A stretch of 64,000 bases of DNA, taken from the NCBI RefSeq assembly GCF_000520015.2, contig NZ_CP007044.2:4402001-4466000 (forward strand), written 5' to 3'. How positions within the stretch are numbered: position 1 is the stretch's first letter; each line of letters opens with the position of its first letter. Positions 18,171 through 26,748 of this stretch are shown here, in pieces. This DNA comes from Chania multitudinisentens RB-25. GTDB taxonomy: Bacteria > Pseudomonadota > Gammaproteobacteria > Enterobacterales > Enterobacteriaceae. The notes under the pieces are model-generated. The model ran no database searches. It was given only the letters and a program-made list of their open reading frames with translations, and was not told where the DNA came from. The position numbers were made by a program, and so were the translations under genes.

Positions 18171-19310
18171 TTAGTTCGGCCAATTCCTTATCCAACGAAC
18201 GGACTCAGTCATATTATTAACACCTGTAATGGTCGGCACCAACTGGCTGATCACGCGGTTCCAACGCACTATTGGGGCAGTAGTTACGTAAACAATATCG
18301 TAAGGCTGGAGCTGGAACTCGGTACCCATTACCAAAGCGCTGGCATCTGATGCATTCAACTGGTAGATATTCGCCAATTTTTTACCTTCGCTACCGCGTA
18401 ATGAACGGATCACAAATACCCCCGTAGCATCCGCCATTGCCTGATCCATCCCCTCCGCATTACCCAATGCCTCGGTCAGGGTCATACCGCTGCGATCCAT
18501 CTTCAATGTGGTTTGTTTTTTAACTTCACCCATAACAAACACTTTCAAATCATCATTACGGGGGATATAAAGAATATCACTAGGATACAGTAGGTGGTTT
18601 TCTGTCAGATCGCCTTTCTGCAGCAAGGCTTGAAGGGAGATTCGCTTCTCTTTACCATCATGAGTTAACACCACATTGCGCCAATCTGCATTATCGGTCA
18701 GGCCACCAGCCGCATTAATCGCATCCATTATGGTCAGCGGCACGTTAGTGATCGGTTGTTGGCCCGATTTAGCCACCTCCCCCGTCACATAGGCCTTTTG
18801 TGAACGAAAAGCAGCAATACTCACATCCACCTGAGGACTCTCAATATATTGAGCCAAGCGACTGGAGATCTCTGTACGTATCTCTCCCATCGTTTTGCCA
18901 ACAACTTTTATCTTACCAATATATGGGTAGAAAATAGTACCATCAGCGTTAACCCAGTTACCAGTATCGCTTGCACTACGGTACTGCCCTGCTGGAGTTG
19001 TCAACTCAGGGTGATCCCATACGGTCACCATCAGGACATCACCGATTCCAATACGGTATTCGTACTTCTCAAGCTCCTCTTCCAGAGCTTTATTCGGCTG
19101 AGCAACAATCGATGTTGGTCGCATTTTTTCGATCAACCCCGGGGTCATTGGGTAAACATTGACCAACTTGGCAAGGTCAAAATCTGCATCGGATTGCTTT
19201 ACAACAGTCTTGCCTGATGTCGAAAGATGTGACCCTGGTACTACAGTACATCCACTGATAAAACTTGCTGATATTAGTACTGATATCAGCTTAAACGTAA
19301 TTTTTGTCAT
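18171..19310 (-). CDS. wza: Outer-membrane polysaccharide export lipoprotein
   Basis: 379 residues with a lipoprotein signal ending in ISGC (lipidated Cys21), a Poly_export domain (YRIGIGDVLMVTVWDHPELT), two SLBB domains (KAYVTGEVAKSGQQPI; KVFVMGEVKKQ) and a C-terminal amphipathic helix ending VRWIRNWPN that forms the outer-membrane pore in Wza octamers. It exports the capsule polymer. ATG 19310 is chosen because it gives a proper signal peptide; upstream in-frame sequence does not look coding. Confidence 0.96.
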   Translation of the reverse strand: MTKITFKLISVLISASFISGCTVVPGSHLSTSGKTVVKQSDADFDLAKLVNVYPMTPGLIEKMRPTSIVAQPNKALEEELEKYEYRIGIGDVLMVTVWDHPELTTPAGQYRSASDTGNWVNADGTIFYPYIGKIKVVGKTMGEIRTEISSRLAQYIESPQVDVSIAAFRSQKAYVTGEVAKSGQQPITNVPLTIMDAINAAGGLTDNADWRNVVLTHDGKEKRISLQALLQKGDLTENHLLYPSDILYIPRNDDLKVFVMGEVKKQTTLKMDRSGMTLTEALGNAEGMDQAMADATGVFVIRSLRGSEGKKLANIYQLNASDASALVMGTEFQLQPYDIVYVTTAPIVRWNRVISQLVPTITGVNNMTESVRWIRNWPN

Positions 19311-19415
19311 CCAATTATTCACTATTATAGGAAAAGCAATCCAATCTAACGTTTGAGCTCTATAAACGGAAGCAAACTCAGTAAAAAGTAGAGCACCTGC
19401 CAAGCAAGCGGCTAA

Positions 19416-20498
19416 TCACTTGTTTGAAGGTGAGTTTCCGATTTCACTCATCCCTTGCTTATGGCCTGACTTCCGGATCCAGGTCAAAATTTTCCAAACC
19501 CGGATAATAGACCAAAAATAAGCTGCAAAAACAATCAAAAATCCCACCAACATCAGCAATTCAGGAACCCCAGCATTATCACCAATAATACCAATTGCCG
19601 CCAGTAATGCTGCAAAAGCAACGATGCCCAAAAGTGTTTGGCGCGGGCCTAACCCGGCCCTCATCAGGATGTGATGAAGATGCTCACGGTCAGGTTTAAA
19701 TGGGCTATCACCTCTGCGGATCCTACGCACCATGATTGTTGCCATATCCATTAATGGCACCGCAATTACCCACAATGCAGATACTGGCCGCATCACTGCT
19801 TTATCACCTTGAGTAGCCAACACCAACAGCCAAATAACTGTAAAACCGATCAGTGTACTGCCAGCATCCCCCATAAATACTTTGAATCTTTTTCCCATCG
19901 GGATACCAAGATTCAACATAATGTAAGGCAATGATGCCACCAACAAACACAGGCACCATTTTGAAAGTTCAGGATTATCACCTAATTGGAACATTACGGA
20001 TAAGGCACCAAACGTAACACATGACAATGCCCCTAATAGGCCATCAATACCGTCAACCATGTTGAATGCATTGATTGCACCCCATACTGCAAGCAAAGTG
20101 ACCGAGTAACCAAACACTCCCAATACCAACTCGATATCAGCAGAAACATGCCCGAGGCTTGTCAAAACTAACCCAGACCACATCATGGCTCCAGCTACTA
20201 AAGCTTGAATTCCAACCCTTGGCAACACAGGTAAATCAAATCGATCATCTAGTACACCAACAACCAGTAAGATTGTTGCACAAATCATATAAAGCTCAAA
20301 TTGAGGCATCCAGTCTGGGTGCAACATATAAAGAACCCACAATGCCAAATAAATTGATACGCCCCCCACTAGCGGAATATGGCCATCATGTTTTTTACGT
20401 GCACTAGGTTTATCCACTAAGCCAATATAAAATGCGACCTTTCTTGCCCCCAGCAACATCAGAAAAGCACCGACGAAAACCACAATTGATTCTTGCAT
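19416..20498 (-). CDS. Undecaprenyl-phosphate HexNAc-1-phosphate transferase, WecA type
   Basis: 360 residues with about 10-11 membrane spans. Motifs of the polyprenyl-phosphate N-acetylaminosugar transferases: LDDRFDLP (DDxxD), NAFNMVDGIDGLLG, FMGDAGSTLIGF and REHLHHILMRAG. It should load GlcNAc-1-P or a similar HexNAc-1-P on undecaprenyl phosphate, starting the repeat. Being inside the capsule operon it is likely a paralogue of the enterobacterial-common-antigen wecA. Most Klebsiella- and colanic-type loci use PHPT initiators (WbaP/WcaJ) instead, and I see none here. GGTGA lies before the ATG. Preceded by a second JUMPStart-like leader. Confidence 0.92.
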   Translation of the reverse strand: MQESIVVFVGAFLMLLGARKVAFYIGLVDKPSARKKHDGHIPLVGGVSIYLALWVLYMLHPDWMPQFELYMICATILLVVGVLDDRFDLPVLPRVGIQALVAGAMMWSGLVLTSLGHVSADIELVLGVFGYSVTLLAVWGAINAFNMVDGIDGLLGALSCVTFGALSVMFQLGDNPELSKWCLCLLVASLPYIMLNLGIPMGKRFKVFMGDAGSTLIGFTVIWLLVLATQGDKAVMRPVSALWVIAVPLMDMATIMVRRIRRGDSPFKPDREHLHHILMRAGLGPRQTLLGIVAFAALLAAIGIIGDNAGVPELLMLVGFLIVFAAYFWSIIRVWKILTWIRKSGHKQGMSEIGNSPSNK

Positions 20499-20547
20499 TT
20501 TTTCACCATAACCAAACAGTTATAACTCCTAATCCAGATATGACAGA

Positions 20548-20576
20548 CACACTATCGTTCTTGGCTCTCAGCTACC
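20548..20576 (-). promoter_or_regulatory. JUMPStart-like element, copy B (degenerate ops)
   Basis: On the minus strand GGTAGCTGAGAGCCAAG is nearly identical to the JUMPStart core at 23019-23056, but the following ops-like part reads GAACGATAGTGTG instead of GGGCGGTAGCG, so several bases of the RfaH-recognised element differ. It lies about 50 bp upstream of the WecA-type gene, in the leader of the wza operon. Confidence 0.65.
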
Positions 20577-20731
20577 ATGTATTATTAGTGAATAACATCT
20601 TGAGCGTAACTGCCTGGTAGCCTTATGCTTTTTATAGAAACCAAAAAGATGTAGATATCTAATTCATCATAACATTATGAATTTAAAAGCCATTTATTAC
20701 CGGACAAAATCTAAACAATGGTAAATTATGA

Positions 20732-20745
20732 TGATAAGATTCTTA
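20732..20745 (-). promoter_or_regulatory. RcsAB-like box, copy B
   Basis: TAAGAATCTTATCA on the minus strand matches about 10 of 14 positions of the RcsAB box consensus TAAGAATATTCCTA and overlaps possible promoter hexamers (CATAAT follows). It lies 156 bp upstream of JUMPStart copy B, the same layout as copy A. It suggests Rcs phosphorelay control of a second promoter for the export genes. Confidence 0.5.
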
Positions 20746-20824
20746 TACTATTAATTTAGAGAAACAAGCCTTAGATAGGACGTATAAATCTTTTCAGAAT
20801 AAGCCCACTATCGGTGTGTTGAAA
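20732..20824 (-). repeat. Duplicated promoter block, copy B
   Basis: This roughly 90-bp block shares the segments AAGATTCTTATACTATT, GAAACAAGCCTTAGATA and CTTTTCAGAATAAG with the block at 23207-23298, in the same order and spacing, while the surrounding spacer is unrelated. It sits upstream of the wza operon. Presumably an old promoter duplication. Confidence 0.8.
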
Positions 20825-20901
20825 TACAGATTATTACACGTTAAATAAACTTTAATTATCTGATTTAAATTAAAATAATTTCATTACCGAAGATTTGAAG
20901 A

Positions 20902-20927
20902 GAAAGCAAACTAATAATTTTGCTTTC
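20902..20927 (-). terminator. Hairpin downstream of galF
   Basis: A perfect 9-bp inverted repeat (GAAAGCAAA / TTTGCTTTC, 8-nt loop) lies between the end of galF and the second promoter block. The stem is AT-rich and followed on the minus strand only by a pyrimidine-rich stretch, so it may be a weak terminator or attenuator. The rest of the 20499-21042 gap holds the promoter and JUMPStart elements listed separately. Confidence 0.35.
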
Positions 20928-21042
20928 CTGCAACTTTAATGGTAGGTACAACAGAAACTCATATTGGTGAAGGAAATTGTTATTGATAATATATAAGTTC
21001 GCAGACAATCTGTTTTCCCTAACAAGACGACGGTACAAACTT

Positions 21043-21939
21043 TTACAACTCCAACTGCTCCATCCACTCACGAAACGCTTTACCTTGGCTAGGATGGCGT
21101 AAACCATAAGTCACAAAAGCTCGCAAATAGTCTAGCTTTTCACCGCAGTTGAATGATTCTCCTACCAGTTTCATTGCCTCTACCGGCTCTTGCTTTAGCA
21201 GCTCTGCAATCGCATCAGTCAACTGGATGCGTCCCCAAGCTCCTGGTTTGGTTTTTTCCAAAATCGGCCAGATATCCGCAGTAAGCACATAACGACCAAC
21301 AGCAGAGTAATTGGATTTCAACTGAACTTCACGGCTCGGTTTTTCAACAATCGACGTCATACGTGAACTTTCACCTGATTGTAAGGTATTGGTTTCACAT
21401 TCAACCACCGAGTATTCATAAAGCACATCCTGTTCCACTGCCTGAACCAGAACCTGGCTGATACCTGTTTGTTCAAAACGGCGCACCATATGTGCCAGGT
21501 TATCTTTTTTTAAATCTGCCTTTGCATCATCCATCAAAACATCCGGCAACATCACCACAAAAGGTGAATTTCCTACCAAGGGTTTTGCACACAGTACCGC
21601 ATGGCCTAACCCTTTGGGTTGCCCCTGGCGGATATGCATCAGAGTGACGCCTTTCGGCGTTATCGATTGTACCTCATCAAGCAATTGGCGTTTCACACGC
21701 GCTTCGAGCATGGCTTCTAGCTCATAAGAGGTATCAAAATGGTTTGCAATCGCATTCTTGGAGGAGTGTGTGACCAAAATAATTTCTTTGATACCGGCTG
21801 CAACACACTCATTCACAACGTATTGAATTAGTGGCTTATCAACGATCGGCAGCATTTCTTTTGGTATAGCCTTAGTTGCTGGCAGCATACGCATGCCTAA
21901 GCCTGCAACAGGAATGACAGCTTTCAACATCTTCGTCAT
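21043..21939 (-). CDS. galF: GalF, GalU-like non-housekeeping uridylyltransferase
   Basis: 298 residues, a paralogue of the adjacent GalU. It carries GalF hallmarks: GLGMRMLPATKAIPKEM (Met where GalU has Thr in GLGTRM) and PGAWGRIQLTDAIAEL (GalU: PGAGDEIQ). GalF proteins have little or no pyrophosphorylase activity alone and are thought to modulate UDP-glucose supply at polysaccharide loci. One residue differs from E. coli GalF, keeping Arg after Met where E. coli has His. Good ribosome site (GAGGATTATCATG), 45 bp after galU, same operon. Confidence 0.88.
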   Translation of the reverse strand: MTKMLKAVIPVAGLGMRMLPATKAIPKEMLPIVDKPLIQYVVNECVAAGIKEIILVTHSSKNAIANHFDTSYELEAMLEARVKRQLLDEVQSITPKGVTLMHIRQGQPKGLGHAVLCAKPLVGNSPFVVMLPDVLMDDAKADLKKDNLAHMVRRFEQTGISQVLVQAVEQDVLYEYSVVECETNTLQSGESSRMTSIVEKPSREVQLKSNYSAVGRYVLTADIWPILEKTKPGAWGRIQLTDAIAELLKQEPVEAMKLVGESFNCGEKLDYLRAFVTYGLRHPSQGKAFREWMEQLEL

Positions 21940-21984
21940 GATAATCCTCTTTGAATCTTATCGCTGTACCAACAACTACAATCG

Positions 21985-22884
21985 TTACTGACTATTTAAC
22001 GCCTGCTTTAGCCACCGAGCGAAGCTCTCACCTTCTGATGTATGACGCAAACCATACTGTACAAAAGCCTTCATATAGCCCAGTTTGTCACCACAATCGT
22101 GCGATTTTCCACTCATGTGGAAAGCTTCAACCGTCTCCTGTTCCATCAGCAGGGCAATCGCATCGGTCAACTGAATTTCATCACCCGCCCCTGGCGGCGT
22201 CTTTTCCAACAATGGCCAGATATTGCCCGAAAGCACATAGCGCCCCACCACGGCCAAGTTTGAAGGAGCATCTTCCCGCGCCGGTTTCTCTACCACAGCG
22301 GTCATCGGGGTACTTTCTCCATCTTCTAATTTGACACCACCACAGTCTACAACACCGTATTTAGAGACATCCTGTTCAGGCACTGGTTCAACCATAATCT
22401 GGCTAAAACCGGTTTGCTCAAAACGTTGAATCATTTTGGCCAAGTTTTCTTTGCTCAAATCGGCAGTGGCATCATCCAACAGCACATCTGGCAGTAATAC
22501 TACGAAAGGATTATCCCCCACCATCGGTTTAGCACACAGCACTGCATGCCCCAAGCCTTTAGCTTGCCCTTGGCGCACTTGCATGATGGTGACGTCTGGT
22601 GGACAGATACTTTGCACATCTGCAAGCAATTGGCGTTTTACGCGAGCTTCAAGCACAGCTTCCAGTTCGAAAGAAGTATCAAAGTGGTTTTCAATCGCGT
22701 TTTTAGATGAATGCGTAACCAGCACAATGTCTTTAATACCTGCAGCAACACATTCACTTACGATGTACTGAATCAGTGGCTTATCAACTACTGGTAACAT
22801 TTCTTTAGGGATGGCCTTGGTGGCAGGCAACATACGTGTTCCCAAACCCGCCACAGGAATCACAGCCTTCAATCTTTTTTGCAT
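21985..22884 (-). CDS. galU: UTP-glucose-1-phosphate uridylyltransferase
   Basis: 299 residues making UDP-glucose from UTP and glucose-1-phosphate, the feed for Ugd and GalE. The catalytic N-terminal loop GLGTRMLPATKAIPKEM and PGAGDEIQLTDAI match GalU rather than GalF. ATG 22884 (MQKRLKAVIPVAGLG) with GGTGA upstream is preferred to an in-frame TTG at 22908. It is the first gene after the JUMPStart leader and may be the main or a second galU of the genome. Confidence 0.9.
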   Translation of the reverse strand: MQKRLKAVIPVAGLGTRMLPATKAIPKEMLPVVDKPLIQYIVSECVAAGIKDIVLVTHSSKNAIENHFDTSFELEAVLEARVKRQLLADVQSICPPDVTIMQVRQGQAKGLGHAVLCAKPMVGDNPFVVLLPDVLLDDATADLSKENLAKMIQRFEQTGFSQIMVEPVPEQDVSKYGVVDCGGVKLEDGESTPMTAVVEKPAREDAPSNLAVVGRYVLSGNIWPLLEKTPPGAGDEIQLTDAIALLMEQETVEAFHMSGKSHDCGDKLGYMKAFVQYGLRHTSEGESFARWLKQALNSQ

Positions 22885-23018
22885 AGTTTTTTCACCAACC
22901 AATAACAAGATAAATGCAAAGGTGCTTGGCAGAGTAACGAGATGAATGCTGGATAAATTTTATTTATCTAATCATCACGTTATAACACACCTTAAATATG
23001 AGAAGACATCAATTTTGG

Positions 23019-23056
23019 TACGCTACCGCCCTTGGCTTTCAGCTACCAACATGCTG
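23019..23056 (-). promoter_or_regulatory. JUMPStart element with canonical ops, copy A
   Basis: Minus-strand sequence CAGCATGTTGGTAGCTG continuing with AAAGCCAAGGGCGGTAGCG matches the 39-bp JUMPStart consensus found in leaders of enterobacterial capsule and O-antigen operons; it ends in the ops core GGCGGTAGCG that recruits RfaH to paused RNA polymerase. It is in the untranslated leader 135 bp upstream of galU. It predicts RfaH-dependent, long-range transcription of the capsule locus. Confidence 0.9.
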
Positions 23057-23206
23057 TAAAAACTGCTTAAATCACCAGAATGTGATTATTATCACGCCTG
23101 TCAATAAACCAGGTTTTTGTTCCGAATTTGAAACAAAGAAGTCACAGCTAAAAGAAGAGGCGACACCGCATTGTGTGAACGGTGAGGTTTGTGACCATCC
23201 ATAGGA

Positions 23207-23220
23207 TAGTAAGATTCTTA
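23207..23220 (-). promoter_or_regulatory. RcsAB-like box, copy A
   Basis: TAAGAATCTTACTA on the minus strand matches 12 of 14 positions of the RcsAB consensus TAAGAATATTCCTA. It lies about 150 bp upstream of JUMPStart copy A, where galF/wza promoters of capsule loci carry Rcs sites. Predicts activation of galU-galF and downstream genes by RcsB with RcsA. Confidence 0.6.
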
Positions 23221-23298
23221 TACTATTGCCCCATTGAAACAAGCCTTAGATAAACATGTACAGGCCTTTTCAGAATAAGACCACTCTTGATGTTTAAA
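23207..23298 (-). repeat. Duplicated promoter block, copy A
   Basis: Counterpart of 20732-20824: AAGATTCTTATACTATT, GAAACAAGCCTTAGATA and CTTTTCAGAATAAG recur with the same spacing. The block includes the RcsAB-like box and sequences upstream of it, which may hold further activator sites. It lies between galU and the divergent yegH, so may also affect yegH. Confidence 0.8.
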
Positions 23299-23557
23299 CG
23301 TACAAATTTTCTCATGCAAAATAAAAAATAACCAATTGATTTTATTTAATATTATTTAGGCATCGATATCCAGGGTAAATGTTTGACTTATTCTTGCGTT
23401 ATTATCGACAAATCAGGCAAAAAAGCCTGCCACGACCCAACTTTCTGCCCTGCTCATTTATCTTGTATCTCCAACTACTGATTTAAAGTTGAATTCCCTT
23501 CCCTCAGCGTCCATCATTCCCACTTATGCTACAGAACCAATAAGTGAGATTGGGTAT

Positions 23558-25144
23558 ATGGACTGGATCGCAGATCCAACAATTTGGGCCGGTTTGGCCA
23601 CCCTGGTTGTGCTGGAAATTGTATTAGGGATAGACAACCTGATATTTATTGCCATTTTAGCAGAAAAATTACCAGAAAAACAAAGAGATAAAGCACGCAT
23701 CGTGGGGCTTTCATTAGCTTTGCTGATGCGTTTGGCACTGTTAGCCTCAATCTCCTGGCTGGCAACACTCACCAAGCCCCTGTTTACTGCCGCAGGCCAT
23801 GCATTCAGTGGCCGGGATCTGATCATGCTGGTTGGGGGTATCTTTCTGCTATTTAAAGCCACCATGGAACTGAATGAACGCCTGGAAGGCAAAGATGAAG
23901 AACAACATGGGTCACGTAAAGGCGCTCGTTTCTGGCCTGTGGTTGCACAGATTGTCGTTCTGGATGCGGTATTTTCGCTGGATTCGGTGATTACTGCGGT
24001 TGGTATGGTCGATCATCTGGCAGTAATGATGATTGCGGTTTGTATCGCTATCGGCCTGATGTTGCTTGCCAGTAAACCACTCACACGTTTTGTCAACGCC
24101 CACCCCACTATCGTGATTCTGTGTCTCAGCTTCTTGCTTATGATTGGTTTCAGCCTCGTTGCAGAAGGGTTCGGTTACCATATTCCGAAAGGGTACCTCT
24201 ACGCCGCGATTGGTTTCTCAGTGATGATCGAAGCGTTAAATCAACTCTCCCAATTCAACCGGCGCCGTTTTCTTTCCAAGGTTCGTCCTCTGCGTGAACG
24301 CACTGCTGAAGCAGTATTGCGCATGTTAAGTGGCAAGCATGAAGAAGCCGAGCTGGACAGCCATTCAGCCAATTTAGTCGCTGCACGTACCAATGAAAGC
24401 GGTGAAGTTTTCAACCAGCAGGAACGCCATATGATCGAGCGCGTGCTAGGTATGGCACAGCGTACGGTCAACAGCATCATGACATCACGGCATGATGTGG
24501 AATATCTTGCGCTGAACGATCCACAAGAAAAATTGGCGCAATTGCTGAAGAAAAACCAGCATACGCGCATCGTTGTAATAGAAGATAACTCTAACGATGA
24601 ACCGCTGGGCGTCATCCACACGATCGATGTCCTGAAACAACAGCTGCAACAATCCTCATTAGACCTACGTGCGCTGGTGCGCCAGCCCTTGATCTTTCCA
24701 GAGCAATTAACGTTACTTTCCGCACTAGAACAATTTCGTCAGGCAAAAACGCATTTTGCTTTTGTTGTCGATGAGTTTGGCTCAATTGAAGGGGTCGTGA
24801 CATTGACGGATGTCATGGAAACCATCGCCGGTAATCTGCCAGAAGCAGATGAGGAAACGGACGCACGCCACGATATTCAACAAACTGCCGAGGGTTATTG
24901 GATTGCCAATGGTCACATGCCGTTGGAAGATTTAGTGCTGTATGTACCGCTATCAATCGAAGAAAAGCGTGAATACCATACCCTGGCAGGTTTATTGATG
25001 GAACATTGCCAGCGCATCCCACAAGAAGGTGAACAACTATCAATTGGTAACTATCTGTTTGAACCCTTAGAGATCAGTAGCCACCGTATCGTGAAAGTAA
25101 AAATTACGCCGTTGGCGATAGCGGAAGGAGATGATGAAATCTAA
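23558..25144 (+). CDS. yegH: TerC-family membrane protein with CBS and CorC domains
   Basis: 528 residues, same length as E. coli YegH (about 527) and in the same place beside wza. Domains: TerC membrane domain with about seven spans (residues 1-240; GIDNLIFIAILAEKLP and VVLDAVFSLDSVITAVGM carry the acidic metal-site residues), paired CBS domains (about 310-430) and a CorC_HlyC domain (about 445-525; FAFVVDEFGSIEGVVTLTD bridges). Likely metal or divalent-cation export, role uncertain. ATG 23558 (MDWIADPTIWAGL) fits the family; the open frame extends 69 nt upstream without support. Confidence 0.93.
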   Translation: MDWIADPTIWAGLATLVVLEIVLGIDNLIFIAILAEKLPEKQRDKARIVGLSLALLMRLALLASISWLATLTKPLFTAAGHAFSGRDLIMLVGGIFLLFKATMELNERLEGKDEEQHGSRKGARFWPVVAQIVVLDAVFSLDSVITAVGMVDHLAVMMIAVCIAIGLMLLASKPLTRFVNAHPTIVILCLSFLLMIGFSLVAEGFGYHIPKGYLYAAIGFSVMIEALNQLSQFNRRRFLSKVRPLRERTAEAVLRMLSGKHEEAELDSHSANLVAARTNESGEVFNQQERHMIERVLGMAQRTVNSIMTSRHDVEYLALNDPQEKLAQLLKKNQHTRIVVIEDNSNDEPLGVIHTIDVLKQQLQQSSLDLRALVRQPLIFPEQLTLLSALEQFRQAKTHFAFVVDEFGSIEGVVTLTDVMETIAGNLPEADEETDARHDIQQTAEGYWIANGHMPLEDLVLYVPLSIEEKREYHTLAGLLMEHCQRIPQEGEQLSIGNYLFEPLEISSHRIVKVKITPLAIAEGDDEI

Positions 25145-25149
25145 GCCAC

Positions 25150-25175
25150 GCCGGGCATGCCAATGGATGCCCGGC
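25150..25175. terminator. Bidirectional hairpin between yegH and dcuC
   Basis: A perfect 9-bp GC-rich inverted repeat (GCCGGGCAT / ATGCCCGGC, 8-nt loop) in the 39-bp gap between two convergent genes. No T-tract on either side, so factor-independent termination is uncertain. Confidence 0.55.
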
Positions 25176-25183
25176 ATTGGCGG

Positions 25184-26539
25184 TCAGCGCACAGGCACCA
25201 GCAGTTCTGTTGCTACAATCACCACAATTAACCCCACGATAACCGGCACCGAAGTACGCTTAACTACATCGAATGGTGAGATTTTCGCCATCCCAGAAAC
25301 TGCCACCACTACACCGGAAACCGGTGACAAAGTTCGGCCCAGGTTTGATGCTTGCAACATTGGAATGACCAGATAAGCCGGGTTAATTCCCATTTGCGCG
25401 GCCAACTTCGGGATCAATTCAACAAATGCATAGAAAGGAGCGTTACCGGAGCCTGTCGTCATGGCTGCTAACATAGTAATCACCACCAGAACCAGCATCA
25501 TAATAATACCGCCAGTTCCAAATGATTGCGCCAAGCCGATCAAACCGCTGATAAACCCGATGGTGCTTAACCCCTGAGCAAAAACGCCAGCCGCAACCAA
25601 CAACATAACTACGCTGGCAAAAGCATCGGCCATCCCGCGGTAAGCCACTTCCAAACCGGTAAAGACGATTTTTGCATTGAAACTACGGATGAACTCAATC
25701 ACCGCAGCCAAAAGCATACAGATGACCAGTATGGTAATAATATGCAGCTCAGGGCCCCATTTGCCGTCAAACACCAACACCCCCAAAATCGGGGTAAAGG
25801 GCAGGATGGCATAGAAAGCCGGAGCGTGAGTCGTGATCTCACTGACATCGACAATATGATGCTGTTCGTTGTTTTTCTTATCGAGATAACGCTGCCAGAA
25901 GAAATGGGCAATCGCCATACAGATAATGGCAGCAATCGAGATAGGTAGCGTGGTTTTAAACGCAAAATCAACCAACGGCATTTCTGCCGCTTTTGCAGCC
26001 AACACCACATCTCCAGAAGTTGGTGAAAGGATAATGGCTGCCGGAGAGGCACAAATAGCCGCTGCCGCACCACGGCTGATGCCCACATTCACCATCAGCG
26101 GGAACAGCGTCGCCATCAGTAACACACCAAGGCCAGTTGCCGAGGACACCGCCAACGACATCAGGCAGGCAACGAAATAAGCCGCAATCATTAATAAATA
26201 AGGGGAGTTGATCACCTGCAAAGGGCGCGAAGCCAACTTCACCACCACATCATTGGCACCAATATGTGTCATATACGCGGCAAAACCACACAGCATCATA
26301 ATCATCATGCCGAGATCGCCGCCGCGGCTCATCAGCAAAATTTTGACATATTCAACAATATCAGTCGCATGCCAGCCTGTTGAGGTAGCGCTGGCAGGCA
26401 ATACGCTTTTCCCCATCGATGCGCTGATCGCCAATAACATCAGCCCTCCAACCATCAATACTCCTGTGGCCGAATAACCTTTAATAATGTAACGACCAAC
26501 CCCTATCGCTACCACCACACCAATCAAAAGTTCTATCAT
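25184..26539 (-). CDS. dcuC: Anaerobic C4-dicarboxylate transporter DcuC
   Basis: 451 residues with about 12-14 membrane spans, member of the DcuC family (C4-dicarboxylate exchanger/effluxer active in fumarate respiration and fermentation). Family segments: LMSRGGDLGMMIMMLCGFAAYM, broken here to GGDLGMMIM, AAAICASPAAIILSPTSGDV, TTGSGNAPFYAFVEL and ASNLGRTLSPVSGVV. Ribosome site GAGGGATTATG. It stands alone between yegH and asmA, a place where E. coli has no gene, so it is an insertion in the shared backbone order. Confidence 0.92.
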   Translation of the reverse strand: MIELLIGVVVAIGVGRYIIKGYSATGVLMVGGLMLLAISASMGKSVLPASATSTGWHATDIVEYVKILLMSRGGDLGMMIMMLCGFAAYMTHIGANDVVVKLASRPLQVINSPYLLMIAAYFVACLMSLAVSSATGLGVLLMATLFPLMVNVGISRGAAAAICASPAAIILSPTSGDVVLAAKAAEMPLVDFAFKTTLPISIAAIICMAIAHFFWQRYLDKKNNEQHHIVDVSEITTHAPAFYAILPFTPILGVLVFDGKWGPELHIITILVICMLLAAVIEFIRSFNAKIVFTGLEVAYRGMADAFASVVMLLVAAGVFAQGLSTIGFISGLIGLAQSFGTGGIIMMLVLVVITMLAAMTTGSGNAPFYAFVELIPKLAAQMGINPAYLVIPMLQASNLGRTLSPVSGVVVAVSGMAKISPFDVVKRTSVPVIVGLIVVIVATELLVPVR

Positions 26540-26710
26540 AATCCCTCAGCTTGATTATTTTACTTCAGCTAAACATGCTATAGCCGCCAAATAGCGGCCT
26601 ACTTTGCCGAAAAACGATATAAGACATTATGACACTCATCAAAGTTGCGAGAGGAAACTATCAGGAAATAATGAAATCTCAGGTTAGAACAGCTTTTAAG
26701 GCAATGGGTA

Positions 26711-26733
26711 GTAAACAGGCCGATTAAACGGCC
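26711..26733 (-). terminator. Possible terminator of asmA
   Basis: On the minus strand GGGCCG TTTAAT CGGCC followed by TGTTTACT begins 16 bases after the asmA stop codon: a short 5-bp GC stem and a weak T-rich tail. The rest of the 26540-26748 gap holds only the dcuC promoter region and a short unsupported reading frame. Confidence 0.45.
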
Positions 26734-26748
26734 CGTACCAAACAAAGA

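Noticed and set aside
20865..21107. 80-codon minus-strand frame at the end of galF
   Set aside because: Overlaps the galF C-terminus in another frame, and its downstream part is AT-rich non-coding DNA with a hairpin.
26629..26727. Short plus-strand frame of 32 codons between dcuC and asmA, with an internal ATG after CAGGAAATA
   Set aside because: Not hydrophobic, no family I recognise, and its end overlaps a probable terminator of asmA; could be chance.
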